A DNA stretch of 64,000 bases from Polaribacter cellanae (GTDB taxonomy: Bacteria; Bacteroidota; Bacteroidia; Flavobacteriales; Flavobacteriaceae). The notes below the pieces were generated by a model. That model did no database searches. It saw nothing but the letters and a program-made list of their open reading frames with translations, and was not told the DNA's origin. The number at the start of each line of letters is the position of its first letter. Position 1 is the stretch's first letter. The position numbers and the translations under genes are program-made. The stretch is taken from positions 1,354,001-1,418,000 of the forward strand of contig NZ_CP071869.1 of assembly GCF_017569185.1 (NCBI RefSeq), written 5' to 3'. Below are positions 8,209 to 17,141 of the stretch, one piece after another.

Positions 8209-10386
8209 ATGAAACGTATTCTATTTTTATTAATTACACTTTGCCAATTTTCTTTAATTGCACAAACCACAGTTTCAGGAAAAGTTACCGATTCTAAAAA
8301 CAATCCTATTTTAGGAGCAAATGTGTATTTAGATGGAACGTACGATGGAACCTCTACAAACGAAAAAGGAGAATTCTCTTTTAAAACCGAAGAAACAGGC
8401 ACTCAAACGTTGGTAATTTCTTTTATTTCTTTCGAAACTTATACAAAAACTGCTGATGTAAAAACATTAAATAAATTAAAAGTAAAATTAAGAGACGATG
8501 TAAATTCGTTAGAAGCAGTTGTTATAAATGCAGGAACTTTTGAGGCTGGAGATAAAGGTAAAGTAACTGTTTTAAAACCTTTAGACATTGTAACCACAGC
8601 AAGTGCTTTGGGCGATTTTGTAGGCGCATTGCAAACCTTGCCAGGAACCTCTGCTGTTGCAGAAGATGGACGTTTATTTGTAAGAGGTGGAGAAGCAGAA
8701 GAAACTCAAATTTTTATAGACGGAGCAAGAGTTTTTACGCCATTTACACCAACAACAAACAACATTCCAACAAGAGGAAGATATTCGCCATTTTTATTTA
8801 AAGGAATTACGTTTTCTACAGGTGGGTATTCTGCAGAATATGGACAAGCATTATCCAGTATTTTAGCTTTAAAAACTATAGATGAGCCAGACCAAGAAAA
8901 AACAGACATCTCTTTAATGACAGTTGGTTTAGGAGTTGGAAACACACAAAAATGGAATAAAAGTTCGTTTAGTATTAATACTTCTTACATCAATTTAGCG
9001 CCTTATAATGCCATTTTTAAAGATAGAAATACTTGGAAAAAACCTTACCAATCTTTAAGTGGAGAAATGGTTTTTAGACAAAAATTCAAAGACGATTCTC
9101 TGTTAAAATTATACAGTGCTTACAGTTATTCCGATTTTGATGTTGTGCAAGATGATATCAATTTTGATAATGGTTTGCGTTTCGGATTACAAAACAGGAA
9201 TCTTTATTTTAATGCTTCTTACAAAAATAAATTTGGCAATAATTGGAAATATGAAACCGCTTTAAGTTACACAAACGATAATACGAATGTTAAGTTTATG
9301 GAAGACAAAATAAATAGCAACGATAATTCCTATCACTTTAAAGCAAAATTAAGAAAGCGCTTTTCAAGTAGATTTCGTTTAAATTTTGGCGCAGAATATT
9401 TTATAACAAATTTCGACGAAAGTTACACTCCAAAAAATAGCAATAAATTCGATTATGGTTTCGATAATAATATTTTTGCTTCTTTTGTAGAAACCGATAT
9501 TTTCTTCTCGAAAAATTTGGCTGCAAAAATTGGAGTAAGAGCAGAAAACTCTGAATTATTAAACGAATTTACAATTTCCCCAAGAACTTCTATTTCTTAT
9601 AAATCAGGTAAAAACTCACAGTTTTCTTTGGCTTATGGGCAATTTTATCAAAATCCGAATAACGAATATTTAAAGTTTACACAAAATTTAAAAGCGCAAA
9701 ATACATCGCATTTAATTGCCAATTATCAATCTGTAAAACAGGGACAAATTTTTAGAATCGAGGCCTATTACAAAAACTACAATAGTTTGGTTAAGTTCGA
9801 TAATAACTCAACAAATTTTAATGACAACCAGCCGAATTTTAATTCAACTTTTAACAATAATGGAAGTGGATTTGCCAAAGGAATAGATATTTTTTGGAGA
9901 CAAAATGGAAAAATTAAAAACACCGATTATTGGATTTCTTATTCGTATTTAGATACAGAAAGAGATTACAGAAATTACCCAAATGCTGCAAGACCAAACT
10001 TTGCATCGAAACATAATTTATCAGTTGTTGCCAAACATTTTATTACAGATTGGAAAAGTCAAGTTGGGTTGAGTTATCAATTTGCCTCTGGTAGAAATTA
10101 CACAAACCCCAATGAGTCAGGTTTTTTAAATAACCAAACCAAAAATTTTAATAATTTAAGTTTCAATTGGACGTATTTAATAGACCAGCAGAAATTCTTA
10201 TATTTCTCTGTAAACAACGTTTTGGGTACAAAAAACGTCTTTGGTTACAACTATAAAAACACCCCAGATATAAACGGAAATTTCGAAAGACAAGCAAGAA
10301 TTCCTAATGCAGATAGTTTCTTTTTCGTAGGTTTCTTCTGGACAATTAGCGACGATAATAAATCGAATCAGTTAGATAATTTATAA
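8209..10386 (+). CDS. TonB-dependent outer-membrane receptor (725 aa)
   Basis: The ATG at 8209 gives a clean signal peptide (MKRILFLLITLCQFSLIAQ), so the in-frame upstream start at 8149 is rejected. A carboxypeptidase-regulatory-like beta-sandwich (TVSGKVTDSKNNPILGANVY, residues about 22-105) precedes a plug domain (about 110-230, with FVRGGEAEETQIFIDGARV). A 22-stranded barrel with many YKN/FNASYKN strands follows. It imports an unidentified substrate across the outer membrane using TonB energy. It leads a probable operon with the DUF2141 and helical-repeat genes, a set often linked to metal or siderophore uptake. Confidence 0.93.
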   Translation: MKRILFLLITLCQFSLIAQTTVSGKVTDSKNNPILGANVYLDGTYDGTSTNEKGEFSFKTEETGTQTLVISFISFETYTKTADVKTLNKLKVKLRDDVNSLEAVVINAGTFEAGDKGKVTVLKPLDIVTTASALGDFVGALQTLPGTSAVAEDGRLFVRGGEAEETQIFIDGARVFTPFTPTTNNIPTRGRYSPFLFKGITFSTGGYSAEYGQALSSILALKTIDEPDQEKTDISLMTVGLGVGNTQKWNKSSFSINTSYINLAPYNAIFKDRNTWKKPYQSLSGEMVFRQKFKDDSLLKLYSAYSYSDFDVVQDDINFDNGLRFGLQNRNLYFNASYKNKFGNNWKYETALSYTNDNTNVKFMEDKINSNDNSYHFKAKLRKRFSSRFRLNFGAEYFITNFDESYTPKNSNKFDYGFDNNIFASFVETDIFFSKNLAAKIGVRAENSELLNEFTISPRTSISYKSGKNSQFSLAYGQFYQNPNNEYLKFTQNLKAQNTSHLIANYQSVKQGQIFRIEAYYKNYNSLVKFDNNSTNFNDNQPNFNSTFNNNGSGFAKGIDIFWRQNGKIKNTDYWISYSYLDTERDYRNYPNAARPNFASKHNLSVVAKHFITDWKSQVGLSYQFASGRNYTNPNESGFLNNQTKNFNNLSFNWTYLIDQQKFLYFSVNNVLGTKNVFGYNYKNTPDINGNFERQARIPNADSFFFVGFFWTISDDNKSNQLDNL

Positions 10387-10537
10387 TATTTTGGAGCTAT
10401 TTTAAACTTTCTGAAACTTTAAAACTTAAAGAAAAAATACAATTCAGCATTAAAAAATTACAATTCGGTATGTTTCTTGTTTTAAAGTTTAAAAAACAAC
10501 CGATATTTACATTATTAAACAAAAACAATAAACAATT

Positions 10538-10957
10538 ATGAAAAAATTACTTTTAACAATAACCATAATTTTCGGAGGAATTTTTGCCACAAATGCACAA
10601 GAAACAACATTCCATTTAACGGTTAATATTTCTGGATTAGACTCTAATAAAGGAAAAATTTTAATTGCTTTATATAACGAAGAAGGTCAGTTTTTAAAAA
10701 AACGTTTTAAAAGCGGAATTGCAAAAATTACCGATAAAAAAGCAACTTATACTTTAAAAGATATTCCAAAAGGAGAATATGCTGTTTCTTTTTTTCATGA
10801 TGAAAACGATAACGATAAAATGGACACAAATTTCTTCGGAATTCCAAAAGAAGATTATGGTTGTTCTAATAATGCAAGAGGTTTTATGGGACCTCCAAAA
10901 TACAAAGACGCAAAATTTCAATTGTCAGAAAATAAAACAATTAGTATAGAGATATAA
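10538..10957 (+). CDS. Secreted DUF2141 domain protein (139 aa)
   Basis: A Sec signal peptide (MKKLLLTITIIFGGIFATNAQ) precedes a DUF2141 domain. Recognisable segments are LTVNISGLDSNKGKILIALYN, IPKGEYAVSFFHDENDNDKMD and FFGIPKEDYGCSNNA. Family members are periplasmic or surface proteins of unknown function, commonly encoded beside TonB-dependent receptors, as here. The DENDNDKMD stretch resembles a calcium-binding loop; that is inference. Confidence 0.88.
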   Translation: MKKLLLTITIIFGGIFATNAQETTFHLTVNISGLDSNKGKILIALYNEEGQFLKKRFKSGIAKITDKKATYTLKDIPKGEYAVSFFHDENDNDKMDTNFFGIPKEDYGCSNNARGFMGPPKYKDAKFQLSENKTISIEI

Positions 10958-10980
10958 TAAACATCTCAAAACACTATAAA

Positions 10981-11604
10981 ATGAAAAAAATAATACTATT
11001 TTTTGCAGTTATTTTTACAGTAACAATTTCTGCACAGTCCAAATATCAAAATGGAATGAAAAAAGCTTTTTCTCATTGGAAAAAAGGAGAAATGGTAAAA
11101 GCCTCTCAACTCTTTGAAAGAATATCAAAAGCTGAGCCAAAAAAATGGAAACCTGCATACTATGCAGCAACTGTGGAAATTTTAAGCAGTTTTGGCCTTA
11201 AAGACGAAACTACTTTAAAGACAAAATTAACCAAAGCACAAGAATTTTTAGATGTTGCAAAGTCTAATTCAGAAAATAATCCTGAAATTATAATCACTCA
11301 AGCTTTATTAAATACAGCATATATTGCTTTTGACGGACAAAAATACGGAATGACATTATCTGGAAAAAACGCACAATTGTATGCAAAAGCATTAGCCATT
11401 GCACCAAATAACCCAAGAGTAATTATGAGTAATGCAGAATGGAATATGGGTGCAGCAAAATTCTTCGGAAAATCTACAAAACCTTATTGCGATGAAATTA
11501 AAAGAGCCATAAAATTAGGAAAAGAAGAAAAAATTGAGGAAGAATTTTATCCGAAGTTTTTAGAATCGAGAGCTTTGGAGGTTTTGAAGCAGTGTGAAAA
11601 GTAG
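10981..11604 (+). CDS. Secreted helical-repeat (TPR-like) protein (207 aa)
   Basis: The signal peptide MKKIILFFAVIFTVTISAQ is followed by helical pairs that read as degenerate tetratricopeptide repeats. One is GEMVKASQLFERISKAEPKKW with YYAATVEI, and another is NAQLYAKALAIAPNNPRV with MSNAEWNMG. It is the last gene of the receptor-DUF2141-TPR operon (23 bp after the previous stop). It probably acts as a periplasmic protein-interaction factor for the receptor system. Confidence 0.75.
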   Translation: MKKIILFFAVIFTVTISAQSKYQNGMKKAFSHWKKGEMVKASQLFERISKAEPKKWKPAYYAATVEILSSFGLKDETTLKTKLTKAQEFLDVAKSNSENNPEIIITQALLNTAYIAFDGQKYGMTLSGKNAQLYAKALAIAPNNPRVIMSNAEWNMGAAKFFGKSTKPYCDEIKRAIKLGKEEKIEEEFYPKFLESRALEVLKQCEK

Positions 11605-11605
11605 A

Positions 11606-11690
11606 ATTAGTTGGCAGTATTCAGTCAGCAGTCTTCTAGTCAGATATTTGACTGCCAACTGCTAACTGCTTACTGAAGACTGCTAACTTT
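11606..11690. repeat. Interspersed intergenic repeat (CAGT-rich) between convergent genes
   Basis: The segment consists of alternating GTTGGCAGT, CAGTCAGCAGTC and TGCCAACTGCTAACTGC elements that form imperfect inverted repeats. A related element lies at 23050-23095. It occupies the whole gap between convergent operons. Confidence 0.6.
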
Positions 11691-12819
11691 AACCAAGAAT
11701 CTTGCTCACCAAATCTTGTTTCGCTTTTTCATCATCGCCAAACAACCATTGCAATACATTGTTTTCCCAAATTTCTGCTTTTTCTTTTTCTGTAATGATA
11801 TTTTTTTCGATGGCTAAATCTAAAATTTTTCCTGGATACGAAGATTGTGCATCACTTTCCATTTCTCCTAAAGGATAAGGGTCGTCCAAGCCCATTAAAA
11901 CCTGACTGGTTCCTTGTCTTTTAAACATTAAATGCAAAGAATCTGTGTCGTGAACCAACGTATCAAAAAAGATATTTTTATGTCCGATTGCTTTTCTTGG
12001 ATGCGTTTTTCCTTCAAATAAATCAGGTCTTCCATCAAAACCCTGAATTCTTCTTCCTAAATTCATTTGTGCTAATTGACCTCCGTGTGCAAAACAAGTC
12101 CTGATATTTTTAAAGCGTTCTTGCATTCCATTTAGCGTATAAAAATGATATGCATCTCCACATTGTGCTAGCATCCAAATTAAGTGAAAACGCCAATTGG
12201 TGTTTTCTAATTTTATCATTTTATCTCCATCATAAGGATGAATTTCAATTGCCAATTTGTACTTGTCTGCCAATTCGAAAATTCGATTGTTTTCTTTATC
12301 AAAAACACATCTCCACTGACCAATAGAATCCATAAAATGAGTTGGCAAACACAAAACTTTTAAACCTAATTCTTCTACACAACGTTCCATTTCATACAGA
12401 GCACCATAAATAAAACCAGGATGCACCACAAAACCACAAGTAAATTTATTTGGATGATTGTGCTGGACTTTCGCATTAAAATCGTTCTGAAAACGCAGCG
12501 CTTTTTTCATTTCTTCTAATCGCAAACCATTACCATATAATTGAGAAAGGTTTAAAACAACAGCGTGGTCTATGTTGTTTTTTTCCATCCATTTTAATTT
12601 CTCATCCAAGAAAAAACTGGAATCTGTTACAGGTCTTTTCCAACCTTTTTGTAACATATGTTTACGCTCATCATCTACCCAAAAAATTTCTTTCTCCTTC
12701 ATAAATTGAGGAATTTGCTCTGGATAAGGCAATAAATGTGAATGTCCGTTAATTCTAAGTTTGCGAAGCCCTCTTTCCCCCAAAGGAAGAACATTTTTAT
12801 TTTCTAATGGATTTGACAT
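11689..12819 (-). CDS. 2-Amino-3-carboxymuconate-6-semialdehyde decarboxylase (ACMSD)-type amidohydrolase (376 aa)
   Basis: This amidohydrolase-2 family protein has the metal-binding NGHSH near the N-terminus, a catalytic-barrel His (IEIHPYDG), TCFAHGG and the C-terminal MGLDDPYPLGE, which matches the ACMSD G-D-P-PLGE signature. The enzyme decarboxylates 2-amino-3-carboxymuconate semialdehyde, the product of the dioxygenase encoded immediately upstream. The context of kynU, kmo and the dioxygenase strongly supports this. The N-terminal PLGERGLRKL may derive partly from a small palindromic repeat (about 12764-12795). Confidence 0.85.
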   Translation of the reverse strand: MSNPLENKNVLPLGERGLRKLRINGHSHLLPYPEQIPQFMKEKEIFWVDDERKHMLQKGWKRPVTDSSFFLDEKLKWMEKNNIDHAVVLNLSQLYGNGLRLEEMKKALRFQNDFNAKVQHNHPNKFTCGFVVHPGFIYGALYEMERCVEELGLKVLCLPTHFMDSIGQWRCVFDKENNRIFELADKYKLAIEIHPYDGDKMIKLENTNWRFHLIWMLAQCGDAYHFYTLNGMQERFKNIRTCFAHGGQLAQMNLGRRIQGFDGRPDLFEGKTHPRKAIGHKNIFFDTLVHDTDSLHLMFKRQGTSQVLMGLDDPYPLGEMESDAQSSYPGKILDLAIEKNIITEKEKAEIWENNVLQWLFGDDEKAKQDLVSKILG

Positions 12820-12864
12820 TACTTTTTTGATTTTTAAATTTGGCTTTTTTATTAAGTATGAGTT

Positions 12865-12895
12865 CCTTCCCTTAGGGAAGGTTAGGATGGAATTT
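12865..12895. repeat. REP-like palindrome, family B (CCTTCCCTTAGGGAAGG)
   Basis: The 17-bp perfect palindrome core is followed by TTAGGATGGAA. Related copies occur at 19621-19650, 20301-20335 and 44921-44948. It overlaps the stop codon of the 3-hydroxyanthranilate dioxygenase gene (IPS-stop at 12882-12890). Confidence 0.75.
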
Positions 12896-13415
12896 TATTT
12901 GGTGGTTGCATCACAGTTCCACAATTGTCGCAAGTACATTTTTGTTTATCGGAATAATATGTATCAAAAATAACTGGCATATCTGTTTCTATGTTATCTA
13001 ATGCAAATTCTTCTCTATATAATTGGTTTCCACAATTTTCGCAATACCACTCTAAAGCATCTAACATTCCTTTTGAGCGTGGATATTCAATTACCAAACC
13101 AACTGTATTTTCTTTCCTCTGTGGCGAATGTGGTACTTTTCCAGGCAACAAATAAATATCTCCTTCGTTAATTTCAACATCAATCATTTTACCTTTATCG
13201 TCTATGATTTTTAAAATCATATCTCCTTCCACTTGATAGAAAAATTCTGGAGTTTCGTTATAATGATAATCTTTTCTGTTATTTGGTCCACCAACAACCA
13301 TAACAATATATTCGCCATTATCCCACACTTGCTTGTTACCTACTGGTGGTTTTAATAAATGACGATGTTCTTCAATCCACTTTTTAAAATTTAAAGGTTG
13401 TACTAAATTACTCAT
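12882..13415 (-). CDS. 3-Hydroxyanthranilate 3,4-dioxygenase (177 aa)
   Basis: This is a cupin dioxygenase with the iron ligands visible in KDYHYNETPEFFYQVEG (His and Glu) and PGKVPHSPQR (His). The C-terminal part holds two CxxC pairs (WYCENCGN and CTCDNCGT), the rubredoxin-like second metal site of bacterial HAO enzymes. It cleaves the ring of 3-hydroxyanthranilate to give 2-amino-3-carboxymuconate semialdehyde. The gene lies directly upstream of the ACMSD-type gene, which uses that product. Length is normal; the last residues and stop come from a palindromic repeat. The usual names are haoA, nbaC or HAAO. Confidence 0.93.
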   Translation of the reverse strand: MSNLVQPLNFKKWIEEHRHLLKPPVGNKQVWDNGEYIVMVVGGPNNRKDYHYNETPEFFYQVEGDMILKIIDDKGKMIDVEINEGDIYLLPGKVPHSPQRKENTVGLVIEYPRSKGMLDALEWYCENCGNQLYREEFALDNIETDMPVIFDTYYSDKQKCTCDNCGTVMQPPNKIPS

Positions 13416-13429
13416 AATATTATTTTTTG

Positions 13430-13515
13430 GGCGTTACCTAAAAAGGTCGGGCTTTTCGCTTCAATCTTTTGCCTTAAAAAAGGCAAAAGGATTTTCACTG
13501 CAATCCCTAACGCGA
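13430..13515. repeat. Flavobacterial interspersed repeat, family C
   Basis: The element runs from GGGCGTTACC to CCCTAACGCG, with terminal GCGTTA/TAACGC inverted repeats and an internal hairpin (TTTTGCC TTAAAAAA GGCAAAA). It contains the GGTCGGGCTTTTCGCT segment that I recognise as common in Bacteroidetes intergenic DNA. It fills the gap between the dioxygenase and SDR genes. Confidence 0.65.
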
Positions 13516-13528
13516 AATTTCGTTAAAT

Positions 13529-14308
13529 TTACAAACTTTTCGTTCTTCCACCATCAACAGGAACGTTAATCCCATTGATAAAACTGGCTTTTTTACTCGC
13601 CAAAAACACAATTGCGTTGGCTACTTCTTCTGGTTTAGCGAAACGTTTTGCTGGGGAAGCATTCATCATATTTTTAGATACTTCCTCTACTGACAAACCT
13701 GTTTTACCTGCTTTATTTTTGATTATTTCGTTTAAACGTTCTGTATATGTGGCTCCTGGCAAAACATTGTTCACGTTAATACCAAATTCACCCAACTCAT
13801 TTGCCAAGGTTTTAGACCAGTTTGCAACTGCGCCACGAATGGCATTTGAAACACCCAAACCGTCTAAAGGTTGCTTTACAGAAGTGGAAATTACGTTAAT
13901 TATTCTACCATAAGATTTGGTTTTCATAAATGGAACAACTGCCTGCACCAAAATATGATTGCACTTTAAATGTTGCGTAAAAGCATTTTCAAATTCTTCG
14001 ATTTTTGCATTAAAAATTGGACCTCCTGCAGGACCTCCAGTATTATTTACCAAAATATGAAACTGCAATTCTGTTTTCTCTAAAACTTGTTTCAGTTCAT
14101 TGGGTTTCGAAAAATCTGCGATTAAATAATTGTGATTTTGGTTTCCTTTATTTGTCAATTCCTTTAAAACGGATTGTAGTTTTTTTTCATTTCTGGCAAG
14201 CAAAGTAACATTTGCACCTTCTTCTGCTAATAGTAATGCAGTGGCTTTTCCTATACCTTGTGTGCTACCACAAACTAATGCGTTTTTGTTTTTTAGTTCT
14301 AAATTCAT
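13529..14308 (-). CDS. SDR family oxidoreductase (259 aa)
   Basis: This is a classical short-chain dehydrogenase: cofactor motif ALVCGSTQGIGKATAL at the N-terminus, NNTGGPAGG in place of NNAG, and a C-terminal PVDGGRTKSL. In the canonical Ser-Tyr-Lys triad region I see ISTSVKQPLDGLGVSNAIRG. The usual YxxxK Tyr is not evident (GVSNAIRG aligns there), so catalysis may be atypical or absent. It sits inside the kynurenine cluster, where a dehydrogenase or auxiliary role is plausible but unproven. Confidence 0.82.
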   Translation of the reverse strand: MNLELKNKNALVCGSTQGIGKATALLLAEEGANVTLLARNEKKLQSVLKELTNKGNQNHNYLIADFSKPNELKQVLEKTELQFHILVNNTGGPAGGPIFNAKIEEFENAFTQHLKCNHILVQAVVPFMKTKSYGRIINVISTSVKQPLDGLGVSNAIRGAVANWSKTLANELGEFGINVNNVLPGATYTERLNEIIKNKAGKTGLSVEEVSKNMMNASPAKRFAKPEEVANAIVFLASKKASFINGINVPVDGGRTKSL

Positions 14309-14326
14309 TTTATCTTTTCTATGTCT

Positions 14327-14346
14327 GGTCGAGCGCAGTCGAGACC
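14327..14346. repeat. REP-like palindrome, family A
   Basis: GGTCGAGCGCAGTCGAGACC is an imperfect palindrome lying 19 bp before the SDR start. An identical copy at 17561-17580 lies 12 bp before the RidA gene. Divergent copies are at 17610-17630, 18605-18630 and 39310-39329. Confidence 0.8.
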
Positions 14347-14394
14347 TAATTAATTATCTAGATTATATTTATAATGTGTTGCATTTCTACATTC

Positions 14395-14667
14395 TCATAA
14401 GATTTCTAACATATCAAAATCGTTATTTGCCAAAGCTAATTTCTTTTTACTACTCCACTTTTTTATTTTCTTTTCAAAATAAATTGCTTGCTCTATATCA
14501 TTAAAAACTTGATGAAATATTAATTCTAAAGGGCGTCTTTTATAGGTGAAACAACTTTTATTTAATCCTCTTTGATGTTCTTCAAATCTTCTTTCAATAT
14601 TATTTGTAACTCCAACATAAAGCAAGTCATCAGAACATTTTAAAATATAAATAAAATACGTTTTCAT
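14395..14667 (-). CDS. GIY-YIG nuclease-superfamily protein (90 aa)
   Basis: The internal ATG at 14667 (MKTYFIYILKCSDDLLYVGV) gives the family-typical N-terminus, so the upstream in-frame start at 14703 is rejected. The GIY-YIG motif is FIYIL...LYVGVT, with the catalytic Arg in NNIERRFEEH and a downstream Glu in FEKKIKKW. It resembles the YhbQ/UPF0213 single-domain group. Cellular role is unknown; DNA repair or turnover is a guess. It interrupts the kynurenine cluster without an evident pathway link. Confidence 0.88.
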   Translation of the reverse strand: MKTYFIYILKCSDDLLYVGVTNNIERRFEEHQRGLNKSCFTYKRRPLELIFHQVFNDIEQAIYFEKKIKKWSSKKKLALANNDFDMLEIL

Positions 14668-14754
14668 ATTAACCTCTCGTTTTGCTTTGAAAACTACTTT
14701 CAATTAAAATACCTTTTAATTTCAGTAATGCTCGAGGAGAAATTTTAATATTAA

Positions 14755-14967
14755 TTAAACTTCTATCATTTTCTTAATCTTAACCGCTTTTTTGAAATGA
14801 TCTAATTTATGGGTTTAAATCCACCAAGTTGCAACTTCCATTAACAACTTTGGATTCTCATTTTTATTTTTAAAAAATGCATAAAAAGACAAACCTACGT
14901 TTTCTCCTTTTTTAGCGATTTTCTCGTTACAAACTTGTATTATTTTTTTTCTGATTTCTTTATTCAT
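14755..14967 (-). pseudogene. Small conserved protein interrupted by an in-frame stop
   Basis: The ATG at 14967 (MNKEIRKKIIQVC) overlaps the 3' end of the aldehyde dehydrogenase gene by 8 bp. The first 50 codons end in EVATWWI with a TAA at 14815-14817. The same frame then continues with credible protein sequence (THKLDHFKKAVKIKKMIEV) to a second TAA at 14755-14757. A single base change creating the stop would explain this. The shorter 50-aa product could still be made. No function is known to me. A decayed family A palindrome remnant (GCTCGAGGAG) lies at about 14730. Confidence 0.55.
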
Positions 14968-16402
14968 ATTCGATACAAATGTTCTTTGGCTCTGTAAAAA
15001 AACGCAAAGCTTCAAAACCCCCTTCTCTTCCTACTCCACTCTCTTTTGCGCCACCAAATGTGGTTCTTAAATCACGTAACATCCATGTATTTACCCAAAC
15101 AATTCCTGTTTGTAATTGTTTAGAAAACTGCATGGTTCTGCTTAAATTATTTGTCCATAAAGTTGCTGATAATCCGTATTTTACATCATTTGCTAATTGT
15201 AATACTTCTTCATCTGTTTTAAATGACATAACAGTAACCACTGGACCAAAAATTTCTTCTTGATTTAGTCTGCAATTATTATCGGAAACTTCTATAATTG
15301 TGGGTTGTAAATAATAACCATTTTCACTTCCTCTTACCTCTACTTTGTTTCCGCCAAAAAGAATTTTTCCATTTTCTTGTTCTGCAATATCTATATACCT
15401 TTTTACTTTTTCTAAGTGCTCTTTGGAAACCATTGCCCCAATATTTGTGGTTTCTTCTGATGGATTTCCTACCTTTAATTCAGCTACTTTTTTAATAAAA
15501 TCGTTTTTAAATTTCTCGTAAATTTTTTCTTCTACAAAAATTCGACTTCCACATAAACAAATTTGACCTTGATTGGCAAATGAAGAACGAATTGTGGTTG
15601 CTAACATTTTGTCATAATCGCAATCTGCAAAAATAATATTTGGGTTTTTTCCGCCTAACTCTAAAGACAGTTTCTTAAACATTGGTGCTGCAACTCTGGC
15701 AATATGTGCTCCTGTTTTTGTTCCACCAGTAAAAGAAATCGCTTTTATATTTGGGTGCTCTACAATTGCTTGTCCTGTTGAAGTTCCTAAACCATGCACA
15801 ATATTTAAAATGCCTTTTGGGAGACCAGCTTCGTTACATATTTCGCCTAACAAATAAGCAGTCATTGGGGTAATTTCACTCGGTTTTGCAACGACACAAT
15901 TCCCTGATGCAATTGCTGGCGCAATTTTCCAAGTGAATAAATACAAAGGTAAATTCCAAGGAGAAATACAGCCTACAACTCCTAAAGGCTGACGTAAAGT
16001 AAAATTAACCGCATTTAAACCCACACTTTCGTGACTTTCGGATGAAAACTGCGTAATTGCATTTGCAAAAAACTGAAAATTACTAGCTGCTCTTGGAATA
16101 TCTATCTGTTTTGCTAAACTGATTGGTTTCCCATTATCTTTTGATTCTGCTGCTGCTAAAACCTCTAATTTCTCTAAAATTAAATCTGCAATTTTTGATA
16201 GTATTTTACTTCTTTCATCCAAAGTAGTATTACTCCAGCTTGGAAATGCTTTTGCTGCAGATTTGTATGCTTTTTCTACATCTTCTTTGGATGAATTTGG
16301 AGTTTGTCCGTAAATTTCTCCTCTTGATGGATTGTAATTATCAATATATGCTCCATGTATTGGGTCTTCGAATTTTCCGTTGATGTAGTTTTTTATGTTC
16401 AT
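14960..16402 (-). CDS. Aldehyde dehydrogenase, probable 2-aminomuconic semialdehyde dehydrogenase (480 aa)
   Basis: This is a full-length ALDH: NAD-site LELGGKNPNIIF with the general-base Glu, and catalytic Cys in NQGQICLCGSRIF. The C-terminal FGGAKESGVGREGG is the motif of the hydroxymuconic/2-aminomuconic semialdehyde dehydrogenase group. In the pathway it would oxidise 2-aminomuconate semialdehyde, made by the ACMSD-type decarboxylase, to 2-aminomuconate. Substrate assignment rests on cluster context. One base separates its start from the upstream PhyH-type gene's stop. Confidence 0.9.
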   Translation of the reverse strand: MNIKNYINGKFEDPIHGAYIDNYNPSRGEIYGQTPNSSKEDVEKAYKSAAKAFPSWSNTTLDERSKILSKIADLILEKLEVLAAAESKDNGKPISLAKQIDIPRAASNFQFFANAITQFSSESHESVGLNAVNFTLRQPLGVVGCISPWNLPLYLFTWKIAPAIASGNCVVAKPSEITPMTAYLLGEICNEAGLPKGILNIVHGLGTSTGQAIVEHPNIKAISFTGGTKTGAHIARVAAPMFKKLSLELGGKNPNIIFADCDYDKMLATTIRSSFANQGQICLCGSRIFVEEKIYEKFKNDFIKKVAELKVGNPSEETTNIGAMVSKEHLEKVKRYIDIAEQENGKILFGGNKVEVRGSENGYYLQPTIIEVSDNNCRLNQEEIFGPVVTVMSFKTDEEVLQLANDVKYGLSATLWTNNLSRTMQFSKQLQTGIVWVNTWMLRDLRTTFGGAKESGVGREGGFEALRFFTEPKNICIEYE

Positions 16403-16403
16403 T

Positions 16404-17096
16404 TTAAATAACTTTTTTCTCCAACCATTCCATAGGAATTTCTTGATTACAAAATTCTAAATGAATTACTCTTCTATCACTTTCTGAAATCGATTTTTGA
16501 GAAGCGTGTAATAATAATGGTTTCATCAACATAACTCCACCTTTTTTGATATTACAAGTAACTTCACTCCCTTGATTATTTGCATCAAAATTAGTATCGA
16601 CTCTTATAATTCCTTTTTTATGAGATTTAGAAATCACTTTTAAACAGCCATTTGTTTTATCTGCTTTATCTAAATGAATTCTAAAAGTTACAGAGTTTTC
16701 TAAAATTGATAAAGGTGGAATAACGCCTAACTGACCCTTTTTATTTGTCCAACTATTATAACCTTCTTTTTCTATTTTATTTTTAACACTAATACTCAAA
16801 TCTTGATGATAACTCACAAACCAATTCGATTTACTTGGTTTGTTAAAATATATTGCTTTTGATAAAAAGTAATTTTTATCGCAAATTGTACTATATAATT
16901 TCTTGAATGACTTACTTTCAAAAATAATATTTTGAAGTTCTGGAAATCTATTTAACAATTGTCTTTCTGAAAAATCGAAATTATGATGCTCAATAAAATG
17001 AATAATTTTATTTAATTCTTCTTGTTGAAAAACTCCTTCAACAATTGAAAAACCGTTTTCTTCTAATTTTATTTTATCTCGATTAAAATCTATCAT
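16404..17096 (-). CDS. Phytanoyl-CoA dioxygenase (PhyH)-family protein (230 aa)
   Basis: This is an Fe(II)/2-oxoglutarate oxygenase fold. The HxD iron motif appears in VSYHQDLSI and the distal His and Arg in LLHASQKSISESDRRVIHLEF. Family members hydroxylate diverse small molecules. It is tightly packed between the aldehyde dehydrogenase and RidA genes, so it is probably co-transcribed. No step of the standard kynurenine pathway needs such an enzyme, so its substrate is unknown. Confidence 0.85.
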   Translation of the reverse strand: MIDFNRDKIKLEENGFSIVEGVFQQEELNKIIHFIEHHNFDFSERQLLNRFPELQNIIFESKSFKKLYSTICDKNYFLSKAIYFNKPSKSNWFVSYHQDLSISVKNKIEKEGYNSWTNKKGQLGVIPPLSILENSVTFRIHLDKADKTNGCLKVISKSHKKGIIRVDTNFDANNQGSEVTCNIKKGGVMLMKPLLLHASQKSISESDRRVIHLEFCNQEIPMEWLEKKVI

Positions 17097-17106
17097 AACT
17101 TCATGG

Positions 17107-17126
17107 ATTCCTGCCTGCGCAGGAAT
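17107..17126. repeat. REP-like palindrome (ATTCCTGCCTGCGCAGGAAT)
   Basis: ATTCCTG/CAGGAAT arms flank a GC-rich centre, followed by GACA. This type of interspersed palindrome is common in flavobacterial intergenic DNA. It lies in the gap between the PhyH and RidA genes. Confidence 0.65.
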
Positions 17127-17141
17127 GACAGAACAACTTAA

